Of a stretch of DNA of 64,000 nt, positions 45,964 through 55,679 are shown in pieces (positions within the stretch are counted from its first letter, which is position 1; every line of letters starts with the position of its first letter). Source of the DNA: Desulfofustis sp. PB-SRB1 (GTDB lineage Bacteria; Desulfobacterota; Desulfobulbia; Desulfobulbales; Desulfocapsaceae); the NCBI GenBank assembly GCA_016722945.1, contig JAEQMT010000038.1, positions 372,001-436,000 of the forward strand. Direction: 5' to 3'. The notes under the pieces were generated by a model that was not told the DNA's origin, searched no databases, and worked only from the letters and a program-made list of their open reading frames with translations. The position numbers and the translations under genes are program-made.

Positions 45964-47702
45964 TCCACCCTGCCCTGCTTATCCTGGCCTGGCTCACGCC
46001 GCTTATGCTGGTCCCATTGTTCCTTCTCGCCCCGCACCGTGCCTGGAAGGCAATGCCCATGGCGGCTCTACCGGGGCTTGCCGCGTCGCTGCTGGTTCCC
46101 GCCGGAAGTATGGTCGAGATACATAGTCTGCTGCTCGGGTCCCGCTTCGGCCTCGATCAGATCAGCGCGGGATTTCTCTTCTTCACCAGCCTGATCTGGG
46201 CTCTCGCCGCTCTTCACGCCATCGGATATATCAGGATGCGGCACCGCTCCTTTGGGGTTTACTACCTGCTTGCCATGACGGGCAATTTCGGCCTCGTGCT
46301 CGCCCAGGATATGATCAGTTTCTACCTTTTCTTCGCCCTCATGAGTTTTGCCTCATATGGTCTCGTCATTCATGACCGCACCACTGAGGTGCGACGCGCC
46401 GGCACCGTGTACATTATTCTTGTGGTGCTCGGCGAGGTGCTCATCTTTTCCGGTATGGCGGGAATTGCCACCATCGCCGGGACGACCATCTTTGGTGAAA
46501 TCGGCGGGGAATGGGTTACACCGGGGATGGGGAACGTGCTGTTCGGGGCCCTCTTGCTGGGTTTCGGCATCAAGGCGGGGGCGCTTCCCCTGCATGTCTG
46601 GTTGCCGCTTGCCCATCCCGCCGCGCCGACTCCGGCAAGTGCCGTCTTGTCAGGGGCAATGATCAAGGCCGGCCTGCTCGGCTGGCTGCGCTTTCTGCCC
46701 ATGGGCGAAATGGCGCTGCCGGGCTGGGGTGCACTATGCACCGGGTTCGGCGCCGCCGCCTTGATAGCAGCGGCGGTCTATGGCTGTTTTCAATCTCAGC
46801 CAAAAGCGCTGCTCGCTTATTCAAGCATCAGTAAAATGGGGCTGATGACCATGGCGGTGGGGACGGTTTTCCTATATCCCGACTTCAAAGAGGCGATCCT
46901 GATCACCATTGCCGTCTACGCAACCCACCACGCGCTCTGCAAAGGTGCGCTTTTCCTCAGTGTCGGCATCAGGCCGGGAGATAGTACGCCTGGTCCGCGC
47001 AGATGGCTCGTCATTCTGCTCCTGCTCATCCCGCCCCTGAGTCTGGCCGATTTCGCACTCACCGGCGGGGCACTGGCAAAATATGCGATTAAAACGGAGC
47101 TGGCCGCCGTCATCAGTCCGGCGGCCTACACCAATCTGTCGCTGCTGTTCACGGCAAGCGGCCTAATCACAGCTGCGCTGATGGTTCGTTTCACCTGGCA
47201 ACAACTCAATACAGCCCACCGGCCGCACCATACCCCCGGCCGCGCCTCATATCTTGCCTGGGGGACGCTTACCGGGGTGGTGGCCTTGACACCGCTGCTG
47301 CTGCCGGCTCTGTATCCCGATTCGGGACTCAGCTTTGCAATGAGCGGTGCTTCCCGATGGAGTTCGGTCTGGCCGGTGGCACTGGCCGTTGGCATCGGTG
47401 CCGTATATGCCCGGAGGGTTCGCGCTGTTATCTCCCTGCCGCCGGGTGACATATTGTCCGTCTTTCTCCTGCTGACAAGACCGCTTCGGGTGCTACCGAA
47501 ACTCATCGTCCGGCTTGCAACAGCCATCCGAAACCAATGTGAACGGTATATGGATCTTGTGTTCAATTCCATGCACAATCTGCCCATCCTGCTGCGACAC
47601 AGTGAAGCAAATCTCGGCCGTGCCGCCGTCTTCGGCCTTGTCTTCCTCGGCCTGCTGACGCTTACCACCATATTGCTGTTCCTAAGCATGGGCGTTCGTT
47701 AA
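45960..47702 (+). CDS. proton-conducting antiporter subunit (MnhA N-terminal/NuoL-like), copy 3
   Basis: 580 residues, 14 or more helices and a longer C-terminal extension. AQDMISFYLFFALMSFASYG, GIKAGALPLHVWLPLAHPAA PTPASAVLSGAMIKAGLLGW and KALLAYSSISKMGLMTMAVG are the conserved channel motifs; the usual TM5 Glu region is altered (YLFFALMSF, with A in place of E), which might impair this path. Last gene of the operon. Confidence 0.88.
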   Translation: MIHPALLILAWLTPLMLVPLFLLAPHRAWKAMPMAALPGLAASLLVPAGSMVEIHSLLLGSRFGLDQISAGFLFFTSLIWALAALHAIGYIRMRHRSFGVYYLLAMTGNFGLVLAQDMISFYLFFALMSFASYGLVIHDRTTEVRRAGTVYIILVVLGEVLIFSGMAGIATIAGTTIFGEIGGEWVTPGMGNVLFGALLLGFGIKAGALPLHVWLPLAHPAAPTPASAVLSGAMIKAGLLGWLRFLPMGEMALPGWGALCTGFGAAALIAAAVYGCFQSQPKALLAYSSISKMGLMTMAVGTVFLYPDFKEAILITIAVYATHHALCKGALFLSVGIRPGDSTPGPRRWLVILLLLIPPLSLADFALTGGALAKYAIKTELAAVISPAAYTNLSLLFTASGLITAALMVRFTWQQLNTAHRPHHTPGRASYLAWGTLTGVVALTPLLLPALYPDSGLSFAMSGASRWSSVWPVALAVGIGAVYARRVRAVISLPPGDILSVFLLLTRPLRVLPKLIVRLATAIRNQCERYMDLVFNSMHNLPILLRHSEANLGRAAVFGLVFLGLLTLTTILLFLSMGVR

Positions 47703-47893
47703 CCAGGTTCAGGCCGGCAAGCTATATGCGATAGATTCGTACCGCACTCTGTAACGCACCCTCCCCCTGATTTTCCAGCCGTTATCACCGGCGCCTGGCT
47801 GGCTGATAAACCCTGCTCGGCGCAGAGGTGGTTGCTTCGGGCATGCTGGAAGTTGCGTACTGCATTCCCAGAATATTTCGAGGGCTTATTCAA

Positions 47894-48026
47894 GATGTAC
47901 TCGTAAAAACCCTGATATTGCTTGCTTTCGTCATTCCCGCGAAAGCGGGAATCCAGTAATTTCAAATGATTATGGATTTCAGGTCAGCTCCACCATGACA
48001 GTAATAGAGGTTTTTACGAGCTCATC
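47894..48026. repeat. MITE-like intergenic repeat (copy B)
   Basis: 133 bp with inverted ends GATGTACTCGTAAAAACC and GGTTTTTACGAGCTCATC. It contains the hairpin TCATTCCCGCGAAAGCGGGA. Closely related to 22059-22190. A minus-strand frame through it is an artefact. The remaining gap 47703-48200 shows nothing else. Confidence 0.8.
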
Positions 48027-48200
48027 ATTCAAATTAGCATGATATATATCCGCGGAGAGCAAGCACGCTGTAAGCTTGAAAATGTTGCGCTAGATCAATG
48101 AAATGCTTAGTTTTCAGGCATATAACATCAGCCGTAAATACTTACATTGTTAGTTCTTGCGGTCTTTTTTTCCTTCTAAATTGCTAAATGAAATAGCCCG

Positions 48201-49013
48201 ATGAACGATCTAACCAGAAGAAAAGTACAGCAAAGCTATGGCAAGGCTATCATTAATAAGAAAGATAACACCAATATAGCCGTTATGTCGGAGTACAGTT
48301 CCGAGGATGCTGATGACGAATTGCTTTCGCAGTCTTTCGGGTGTGGTAACCCGCTGGCGTTTTCAAAGCTCAAAGAGGGTGATGTTGTTTTAGACTTGGG
48401 AAGCGGCGCCGGACTGGATGTAATATTGGCAGCCAAACGGGTTGGTGAAAAGGGCCTGGTTATAGGTGTTGACATGACCGATGAGATGTTGGCGCGGGCA
48501 CGGGAAAACGTAGAGAGTGAAAAGCTCACAAATGTGGAATTGCGAAAAGGCTATATCGAACATCTTCCCATCGAAGACTCATCAGTTGATTGGGTTTTTT
48601 CAAATTGCGTCATCAATTTATCACCTCAAAAGCAATTGGTATTTAAAGAAATTTACCGAGTACTGAAGCCTGAAGGACAATTTGTCATATCAGATATCGT
48701 GGTAGAAAAGTTTCCGCCGTTTCTCCGTCTGTTCAGGCCACTCTTAACGGCATGCGTAGCGGGAGCGATATCCGAGGAAAAATATATTAAAACCGCCCAA
48801 GAGCAAGGGTTACAAGGCCTTAAGGTCATCAATCGGATGATTTATGAAAAATCTCAAATCAAGCAGATAATCGAGGATGATGAAATACCCGGTTTGAAGT
48901 CATTTTTCAGTGCCCTTCCCCGCTTCATTCAGAATTGGCTTTTACGACAAACCGCGGGTGCTATTGTCAGCGTTAAAATATCAGGTAGCAGGCAAGCAAC
49001 GCCGGTGGGCTAG
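48201..49013 (+). CDS. SAM-dependent methyltransferase, arsenite methyltransferase-like
   Basis: 270 residues. Class I methyltransferase motif I VVLDLGSGAGLDVILAAKRV, motif II VIGVDMTDEMLARARENV, then SNCVINLSPQKQLVFKEIYR VLKPEG. The SQSFGCGNPL start and SNCVINLSP are the ArsM hallmarks; Cys residues at these sites and in TACVAGAI could bind As(III). No ars gene is nearby, so a relative acting on another substrate is possible. The AT content appears higher than the neighbouring Mrp genes, which may point to transfer. Confidence 0.75.
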   Translation: MNDLTRRKVQQSYGKAIINKKDNTNIAVMSEYSSEDADDELLSQSFGCGNPLAFSKLKEGDVVLDLGSGAGLDVILAAKRVGEKGLVIGVDMTDEMLARARENVESEKLTNVELRKGYIEHLPIEDSSVDWVFSNCVINLSPQKQLVFKEIYRVLKPEGQFVISDIVVEKFPPFLRLFRPLLTACVAGAISEEKYIKTAQEQGLQGLKVINRMIYEKSQIKQIIEDDEIPGLKSFFSALPRFIQNWLLRQTAGAIVSVKISGSRQATPVG

Positions 49014-49204
49014 ATGTTCAACGGCTGACACAGCGATAACGAATGAGTCTATTTTTTTGTTAGAATAAGCAATTATTGTACTCGCCTAAGCTGAGCGATT
49101 CATTGAAAAAAAGAGTCCCCAACCGCGATGTAATTTTCTATAATCATTGCTAAAATCTGACTAATGATAGCAATTGAAGCGCAACCCATCAGGTGAAGGA
49201 CTCA

Positions 49205-49420
49205 ATGAAAAAGCACACCGACAAAAATCAGCAAAATAAACACAAAATAGATGCCATTGAGGTGTCCTCCGACAACCTGAGCAGCCGAGCCGGTCTGACC
49301 CTGTGCGTCACCTACACAAACCAGATCGACATACTCACCAATCTTGAACGCTGTTCCATATTCTCAGAACAGGTTGCAGGTCTTGACGATTTTGCACTTG
49401 CAATTCTAACTATTAAATGA
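49205..49420 (+). pseudogene. N-terminal fragment of an IS1380-type transposase
   Basis: 72 residues: NKHKIDAIEVSSDNLSSRAG LTLCVTYTNQIDILTNLERC resembles the N-terminus of IS1380-family transposases; after that the sequence departs and stops. The catalytic domain is absent and no inverted repeats were found. AGGTGAAGGA precedes the ATG at 49205. Confidence 0.5.
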
Positions 49421-49527
49421 GTGGCTCTATATTTGGCGACGGCTATGGTGCCTCACCCAATCGTCGAATGTCCGGGTGACAACGAGTTAATCATGTGAGC
49501 CGTGAGTCGATTTGTTACAATACGCTG

Positions 49528-51768
49528 ATGGGATCATCCGCTCTCAAACACGACACCTCCAGAAACAAGGAGTCGCCCCTGGCGCATCGCATGCGGCCGC
49601 GCCACCTGGAAGAATTTATCGGTCAGGAGCACATTCTGGCACCCGGCCGGCTGCTGCGTCGCGCCATCGAGGCAGATCAGCTCTCCTCGCTGATTTTTCA
49701 TGGCCCGCCCGGCACCGGTAAGACCACCCTGGCCATGGTCATCGCCAACACTACCCACAGCCATTTCATCACCATCAATGCGGTGCTGGCCGGAGTCAAG
49801 CAGATCCGCGAGGCCATCGACACCGCCCTTGAGCTGCGCACCAAACAGGGCCGGCGGACAACCCTGTTCGTGGACGAGGTGCATCGGTGGAACAAGGCCC
49901 AGCAGGATGCGCTGCTGCCCCACGTGGAAAACGGCACCATCATTCTGATTGGCGCCACCACCGAAAACCCCTACTTCGAGGTAAACAAGGCGCTGGTCTC
50001 CAGGAGCCGGATTTTTCAGCTCAAGCCGCTCAGCGGTGACGATCTGAGCCGGATCGCCCGCCATGCCCTGGCAACGCCGGAGCGCGGATACGGCCATCTG
50101 GCGGTGGACATTGACACAGACGCCCTTGCTCACCTGGTGGATACCGCCAACGGCGATGCCCGCGGGGTGCTCAATGCGCTGGAGCTGGCGGTGGAGACCA
50201 CTGCTCCTGGCGAGTCCGGCATTATCCACATTACCCTTACGGTAGCGGAGGAGTCGATTCAGCAGAAGGCGGTGTTGTACGATAAAGATGGGGATGCCCA
50301 TTATGACACGATCTCCGCCTTTATTAAAAGTATCCGCGGCTCCGATCCCGACGCCGCCCTCTACTGGCTGGCAAAAATGGATTACGCCGGCGAGGATCCC
50401 CGTTTTCTGATGCGCCGCATGGCGATTCTGGCCAGTGAGGATATCGGCCTGGCCGATCCGCATGCCGTATCCGTGGTGATCAACTGCTGGCAAAGCTTTG
50501 AACGGCTGGGACTGCCGGAGGGACGCTTTCCGCTGGCGCAGGCGGCGCTTTACCTGGCCACCGCCCCCAAATCCAACAGCACCATGGCGTTTTTCGATGC
50601 CAAAAAGGCGGTGCAAACAGAGATAGCCGATGAGGTCCCCACCCATCTCAAAGATGGCAACCGCGACGCGGAAGGCTTCGGCCACGGCAAGGGGTATCTC
50701 TATCCACACGCCTATCGTGACCATTGGGTGGCCCAGCAGTATCTGCCGGATGCCCTGCAAGGAAAGCTGTTTTATCAGCCCAGTGATCAGGGCTATGAAA
50801 AACAATTGCAAGACGAGGTTGCCAGGCGCCGCGAGGCACAGCTTGCCGCCATGCTGGAGGGGACCGGGGCGGCAAGCGGTCTTGGTGAAATCTATTCCAC
50901 CAGTCCACCGGACCGGGATCGTGAGCAATGGTTAGAGCGCACCATCGGCACCTCCGGCCAGACCTTGAGCATGCAACGGGATACGTTGTTCAAGATGGCT
51001 GCCATCCGGCGTCATCATGTGGTGCTGGTTATTGGTGATGATGGTGGGCTGTTGACCTGGGAGGCGGTGCGCCATACCCCGGAAGGAGGCGTCTGGGTGG
51101 TGACGGCGGATGCTCAGGCCGCGGAAAACCTGGGCCGGCAGAGTACGCATCTGGCCGAGCTCGATCGTCCGAGGGTTCTGGTAGGGGCTCTGTCAAAGCT
51201 GGATGGACTGCTGGCCGAGCAGCTCCCTGACAAACTGCTTTTTGATCATATCATCAGCCGTAACCCCTACCCTGCCGGTCTCTGTGAGGAACCGATATTA
51301 CGGCTGCTGCATGCCCGGTTGCAGGTGGGCGGACAGGTTACCTTCGCCCAGCCCGTTAGTCGCCACGGGCAGCGATTGTACCGGCTGGTTGACTGGGCCG
51401 GTGCCGAAGCATTGGGCACGCTGGTAGCCGCGGCTGAAGAGCAGATCTACAACGCGACTGACGACCCACTGGTCAACTGGGATGAAGATGAGATTATCCA
51501 TCGACTGAATACCGTTTTTACCGTGCAGAGCCGGCAACTGCTGGCAATACCACAAAAACAGCGGATCACCAGCCAATTGGTAGCGCGTTGGTTCTCTCCT
51601 GCCACCGGCGAGCGGCCCAGCTATCAGGACCGTTTGCGACAATTTGGCCTCTCTGATGAACAGTGCGCCGAGACGGCGGCTCGGTACCGCCGCCAGCTGC
51701 AGGATAGGGTGGTTGACTGGCAGACATCGGTGTTCTTCGCACGCGCCACCCCCCGCATCGACCACTGA
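49528..51768 (+). CDS. rarA: RarA/MgsA-type replication-associated AAA+ ATPase with long C-terminal domain
   Basis: 746 residues from the ATG at 49528. N-terminal RarA core: RMRPRHLEEFIGQEHILAPG, Walker A FHGPPGTGKTTLAM near 60, Walker B TTLFVDEVHRWNKAQQD, sensor GATTENPYFEVN and the tetramerisation region RFPLAQAALYLATAPKSNST. E. coli RarA ends at 447 residues. Here about 300 more residues follow (from about 450), starting REQWLERTIGTSGQTLSMQR, with HHVVLVIGDDGGLLTWEAVR and VLVGALSKLDGLL, like a Rossmann methyltransferase fold without a clear SAM motif. RarA acts at stalled forks; the extra domain is unassigned. Confidence 0.88.
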   Translation: MGSSALKHDTSRNKESPLAHRMRPRHLEEFIGQEHILAPGRLLRRAIEADQLSSLIFHGPPGTGKTTLAMVIANTTHSHFITINAVLAGVKQIREAIDTALELRTKQGRRTTLFVDEVHRWNKAQQDALLPHVENGTIILIGATTENPYFEVNKALVSRSRIFQLKPLSGDDLSRIARHALATPERGYGHLAVDIDTDALAHLVDTANGDARGVLNALELAVETTAPGESGIIHITLTVAEESIQQKAVLYDKDGDAHYDTISAFIKSIRGSDPDAALYWLAKMDYAGEDPRFLMRRMAILASEDIGLADPHAVSVVINCWQSFERLGLPEGRFPLAQAALYLATAPKSNSTMAFFDAKKAVQTEIADEVPTHLKDGNRDAEGFGHGKGYLYPHAYRDHWVAQQYLPDALQGKLFYQPSDQGYEKQLQDEVARRREAQLAAMLEGTGAASGLGEIYSTSPPDRDREQWLERTIGTSGQTLSMQRDTLFKMAAIRRHHVVLVIGDDGGLLTWEAVRHTPEGGVWVVTADAQAAENLGRQSTHLAELDRPRVLVGALSKLDGLLAEQLPDKLLFDHIISRNPYPAGLCEEPILRLLHARLQVGGQVTFAQPVSRHGQRLYRLVDWAGAEALGTLVAAAEEQIYNATDDPLVNWDEDEIIHRLNTVFTVQSRQLLAIPQKQRITSQLVARWFSPATGERPSYQDRLRQFGLSDEQCAETAARYRRQLQDRVVDWQTSVFFARATPRIDH

Positions 51769-51798
51769 ACCGCTACGCACCGCACGGTTTCGCGCCCC

Positions 51799-52716
51799 AT
51801 GCCCTCTTTGTCTCGATTCAGGTCTATCCCCATCACCGTGTCCGCGCGCCGTAAAGGGTTGGTCATCATGCTGGCTTCGGCGGGTATTTTTGCCGTTATG
51901 GGGCTTCTCATGAAACTATTGGGGCCGGAGTATCGTGTGTGGGATATCGCCATCTACCGCTTTGTGGGCGGAGCGGTGATCCTGGGCGCTCTGTTTCGAT
52001 TCAATCGCCATCTTTTGCGGCCCGCTCGGCCGAGGCTGATGCTGGTGCGTGGCGTGGTTGGCTCAATTGCGTTTCTCTCTATTACCTATGCCATTCGCAG
52101 CATCCCGTTTTCTACCGCCATGGTGCTCTTTTACAGCTTCCCGGCCTTTGCCGCGCTGTTTTCAACATGTATCTCACCAGAGCGGCTCAGTCTGTATGAA
52201 ATCATCTGTATTTTGGCAGCCCTGGTGGGGGTGGGGGTAATTTTCGATTTTCGCCCGGAAGGAGATGTGATCGGCCAGGCGATGGCGGTTCTGGGCGCCG
52301 TGTTTGCGGGATTGACCGTGGCCATAATCAGGGATTTGCGACGAGATCACGGTCCGGTAATGATCTATTTTTATTTCTGTGTGATTGGCAGTTGCATCTG
52401 TATCGTACCGTTCATGCAAAACCCGCAAATTCCGTTTCATGGCACGGATCTAATGATCGTCGGCGGCATCCTGGCGTCATCAATTGTGGCCCAGATCCTG
52501 ATGAATCAGGGATTCAGCTATTGCAAAAGCTGGGAGGGCGGCCTCTTTATGACATCCGAGGTCGTCTTTGCCGCACTGCTGGGCGTATTGTTCCTTGGTG
52601 AAAGTGTCACCTGGCGCCTGCTGGCCGGGGGACTATTGATTTTTGCCGGCGGCGCCGCGATCAGATATCAATTTCCTCGGGGTGATCATCCACCGCGAAC
52701 CACTGCTCATCGGTGA
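51799..52716 (+). CDS. DMT-superfamily (EamA) transporter
   Basis: 305 residues with ten hydrophobic helices in two EamA repeats. RKGLVIMLASAGIFAVMGLL MKLLG and IAIYRFVGGAVILGALFRFN form the first repeat; SEVVFAALLGVLFLGESVTW RLLAGGLLIFAGG is the typical end of the second. Exporter of amino acids or other metabolites; substrate unknown. Its end overlaps the convergent thioesterase relic by about 56 bp. Confidence 0.9.
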   Translation: MPSLSRFRSIPITVSARRKGLVIMLASAGIFAVMGLLMKLLGPEYRVWDIAIYRFVGGAVILGALFRFNRHLLRPARPRLMLVRGVVGSIAFLSITYAIRSIPFSTAMVLFYSFPAFAALFSTCISPERLSLYEIICILAALVGVGVIFDFRPEGDVIGQAMAVLGAVFAGLTVAIIRDLRRDHGPVMIYFYFCVIGSCICIVPFMQNPQIPFHGTDLMIVGGILASSIVAQILMNQGFSYCKSWEGGLFMTSEVVFAALLGVLFLGESVTWRLLAGGLLIFAGGAAIRYQFPRGDHPPRTTAHR

Positions 52717-53112
52717 AGCTCTCGTCGGTTATCTGGCCGAGGGTGCGTTTGAGGTAGCGACCACGGGCGGTTGCCGCGATTGTGCCGTCCGGCAGATACA
52801 ACTCTCCCGTCCCCTCAAAGATGCGCCCTCGATTGCTGGTGATACGGCACAGTGCTTTGAGCCGGCAGTCGTACGGCACCGGTTTTTTGTAGGTGATAGT
52901 GAGTTCAATGGTCACCCCAAAGGTGGCGGAGTCACTGTGTATCATGATGGCGCGTCCGATGGCTTCATCAAGAATCGCCGCCGTTATACCACCGTGGGTG
53001 ATGCGCGGATAACTCTGGTGGCACGCCCGTGGAGTAAACAGGGCGATCAGCTCTTTGTTGTCGGTTTCATAAAAGGTGGTTTTAAGGCCATAGTCGTTGG
53101 CAATGGTTGTGC
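52661..53112 (-). pseudogene. hotdog-fold (PaaI-type) thioesterase, 5' end lost to IS21
   Basis: The frame reads NDYGLKTTFYETDNKELIAL FTPRACHQSYPRITHGGITA AILDEAIGRAIMIHSDS and on to the stop. HGG followed by ILDEAIG is the hotdog thioesterase active-site helix. The start is missing: upstream of ANDYG an in-frame stop arises at the IS21 left end, and a usual N-terminus (about 30 residues, with CFVCG) is absent. It is cut by the IS21 element at about 53113. An internal ATG gives only 94 residues. Confidence 0.7.
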
Positions 53113-53234
53113 TAACCTAAAATTGACCAGCAAAACAGGGTAGTGATTACCGAAAACTGACCACCCTGAGCAATCAATTTTCTGCTAGAATGGCATTTTT
53201 AGTCATTCAAGCAGGAGGTGAGGAGTTGCTCAAA

Positions 53235-54728
53235 ATGGATCAATACGAATACATCAGGACGGCCCAAAGGGTCTACGGCAAGAACATCAGTGAGCTGGCA
53301 AGACAGACAGGCCATTCTCGAAACACCATCAGAAAGGCCCTTCGCGGTGAATCGTGGGGATACCGTGCGCGTGAACAGCAATCGTTTCCTGTCCTGGGGC
53401 CATATCGTTCACTGATCGAAGCATGGTTGAGAGCGGACAAAGAAGTGCCGAAGAAACAGCGCCATACTGCCCGACGTGTCTACAACCGTCTCCGCACAGA
53501 GCATGGATATCAGGGCAGTGAATCGAATGTTCGCCGCTATGTGCGGCTGGTACGAATGGAATTGGGCAGTGACCCTGGCCGGGAGGTTTTCATAGCATGT
53601 GAAGCTGATGCGGGAGAGGAAGCGGAGATCGACTGGGGCACTGCAACGGCAGTTGTGGGCGGAGAGAAAGTCCGGTTGAAGTTTTTTTGCATGCGAAGCA
53701 AATATTCCGGCAAACACTTTGTCCGTTGTTATCCCTGTGAACGGCAGCAGGCTTTCTTTGACGCCCATATCAAGGCCTTCGATTTTTTTGGGGGGATTTT
53801 TCCGGTTCTGATCTACGACAACCTGACTACCGCGGTACGCAAAGTTCTCCAGGGTAAAAAGCGTATTGAACAGGAGAGTTTCAGTCGATTCAAAGGGTAT
53901 TACAGTTTTACCGCACGATTTTGCAACCGGGATAGCGGCAATGAGAAAGGAGGGGTTGAAGGCTTGGTGGGATTTGCTCGCCGGAATTATATGGTTCCCG
54001 TGCCGGTGGCGGAAAGCTTTGAGGATCTCAATGAGAAGATTCTGGCAGACTGTCTGGCGTATGGTTCACACAAGATGGCTGGTCGCTCAGAGAGCGTAAA
54101 TGAGCGCTTTGAGGCAGAGAAGCAACATCTTCTTGCTCACCCGGAAACAGCGTTTAGCACTACCCTTCCCGGTGATGCCCGGGTCGACAAATACGCCACG
54201 GTGATGATTGACAAGAACCGTTACTCAGTGCCCTGGCAGTACGCGGGGCGGCGGTTGAAAACACTGGTGTATGTGGATCGGGTGGAGATTTTTGCGGACG
54301 GCGCCAAACTGGCTGTCCATGAACGATTGTTCGCCAACAACAAGTGGAGTCTTAATCCCGCACATTATCTGGAACTGATCCAACAACGCCCGATGTCGTT
54401 TTCCAGTGCTCGAGTAATTCGGCAATGGCGGGAACAGTGGCCCCAATCGCTACATCAATTGCTTGCAAATTTCTGCCGTATCCAGGGAGAAACCAAAGGG
54501 ATCAAGGATTTTATTTCAGTATTGATGCTGTACAGCCACTATGGAGTCGACGAGGTTGAGACTGCGGTGAAGCGTGCCCTGGAGAGCAATCTTAACGGCA
54601 GTGAAGGGGTACGGCATGTGCTGATATCTTCAAGAGAGAAGGATACCAGTCGTGCCCCACTGACAGATTGGCCGAGTCTGCCATCTCCTGATGTAAGCGT
54701 CTATGGAGTATTGGGAGGTGTGCAATGA
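53235..54728 (+). CDS. istA: IS21 transposase IstA
   Basis: 497 residues from MDQYEYIRTAQRVYGKNISE, chosen over a longer frame because the HTH starts here (LARQTGHSRNTIRKALRG). DDE integrase core: AEIDWGTATAVVGGEKVRLK with the first Asp, VLIYDNLTTAVRKVL with the second, and NEKGGVEGLVGFARRNYMVP with the Glu. Full length. It overlaps istB by 4 bp. Catalyses IS21 transposition with IstB. Confidence 0.95.
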   Translation: MDQYEYIRTAQRVYGKNISELARQTGHSRNTIRKALRGESWGYRAREQQSFPVLGPYRSLIEAWLRADKEVPKKQRHTARRVYNRLRTEHGYQGSESNVRRYVRLVRMELGSDPGREVFIACEADAGEEAEIDWGTATAVVGGEKVRLKFFCMRSKYSGKHFVRCYPCERQQAFFDAHIKAFDFFGGIFPVLIYDNLTTAVRKVLQGKKRIEQESFSRFKGYYSFTARFCNRDSGNEKGGVEGLVGFARRNYMVPVPVAESFEDLNEKILADCLAYGSHKMAGRSESVNERFEAEKQHLLAHPETAFSTTLPGDARVDKYATVMIDKNRYSVPWQYAGRRLKTLVYVDRVEIFADGAKLAVHERLFANNKWSLNPAHYLELIQQRPMSFSSARVIRQWREQWPQSLHQLLANFCRIQGETKGIKDFISVLMLYSHYGVDEVETAVKRALESNLNGSEGVRHVLISSREKDTSRAPLTDWPSLPSPDVSVYGVLGGVQ

Positions 54729-55513
54729 GCAGCGCACTCATGGTCGAATTGCGTGAAAATCTGAAGGCGCTGAATCTTGCGGCCACGGCCCGGGGTCTGG
54801 AAACCAGCATTCGTCAGGCAAAAGAGAGCGGTCCGGGCTACGATGAGTTTTTACTGGATCTGACCACAACCGAGCTTGCAACCAAAGCGGAACATAGACT
54901 CACCCGCCGAGTGCGCGAGGCGAAGTTTCCTTTGCTCAAGACCCTTGAAGGGTTTGATTGTGCCGCGGCACCCGAGCTCGACATCAGGGTTATACGAGAG
55001 TTGGCGGGATGCGACTATATTACAGAGCATGGCAATGTTATTTTTCTTGGCCGTAGTGGTACCGGCAAGACTCATCTTGCAACGGCACTGGGCATTGAGG
55101 CCTGCAGGAACAATTACCGGACCAGGTTCGTCAGTTGTTATGGGTTGGTAAACGAACTTATAGAGGCCCGGCAGGAAAGAGAGCTTCGCCGTCTTATTGG
55201 ACGTTACGCTCGCTACGATCTGTTGATTCTCGATGAGCTGGGCTATATCCCGTTTTCTAAGGAAGGCGGGGAATTGCTCTTTCAGGTTCTTGCCGAACGT
55301 CAGGAAAAAGGGTCGGTCATCATTACCACGAACCTTGGATTTGCCGACTGGACACAGGTGTTTGGTGATCCGGTGATGACCGCGGCCCTTCTTGATCGAC
55401 TGACGCATCGAGCCCATATCATCACCTGTCAGTGGGATAGCTTTCGTCTGAAACAAAGTCTCAGAGGGAAACCATCAAAGACAGGGAAACGAAGGACGAT
55501 ATCAACAACATAG
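54725..55513 (+). CDS. istB: IS21 helper ATPase IstB
   Basis: 262 residues. DnaC-like AAA+ ATPase: Walker A FLGRSGTGKTHLATALG, Walker B YDLLILDELGYIPFSKEGGE, sensor SVIITTNLGFADWTQVFGD and the arginine-containing LLDRLTHRAHII. It directs target choice of IstA. Intact. Confidence 0.95.
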   Translation: MSSALMVELRENLKALNLAATARGLETSIRQAKESGPGYDEFLLDLTTTELATKAEHRLTRRVREAKFPLLKTLEGFDCAAAPELDIRVIRELAGCDYITEHGNVIFLGRSGTGKTHLATALGIEACRNNYRTRFVSCYGLVNELIEARQERELRRLIGRYARYDLLILDELGYIPFSKEGGELLFQVLAERQEKGSVIITTNLGFADWTQVFGDPVMTAALLDRLTHRAHIITCQWDSFRLKQSLRGKPSKTGKRRTISTT

Positions 55514-55679
55514 TGAGACACCCCGGGATCTCTGCAAATGTCCGTATGGCCACTAATCTTGACGCTTGCCGGCAGATCTTGCTCGACGTAAGGGGGGCCG
55601 TATTTGTTTATGATGTCTCAAGAAAGGACATAGTGCAGCCGTAAAAAGCGGGAGAATTATGTAAGCAGGCTCTGTTGCG

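Noticed and set aside
47699-47965. 88-residue minus-strand frame with LLDSRFRGNDE
   Set aside because: This peptide is the usual translation of the TCATTCCCGCGAAAGCGGG repeat, not a gene.
53190-53234. Longer IstA start
   Set aside because: The conserved HTH begins at MDQYEYI and the extra residues overlap the IS end region.
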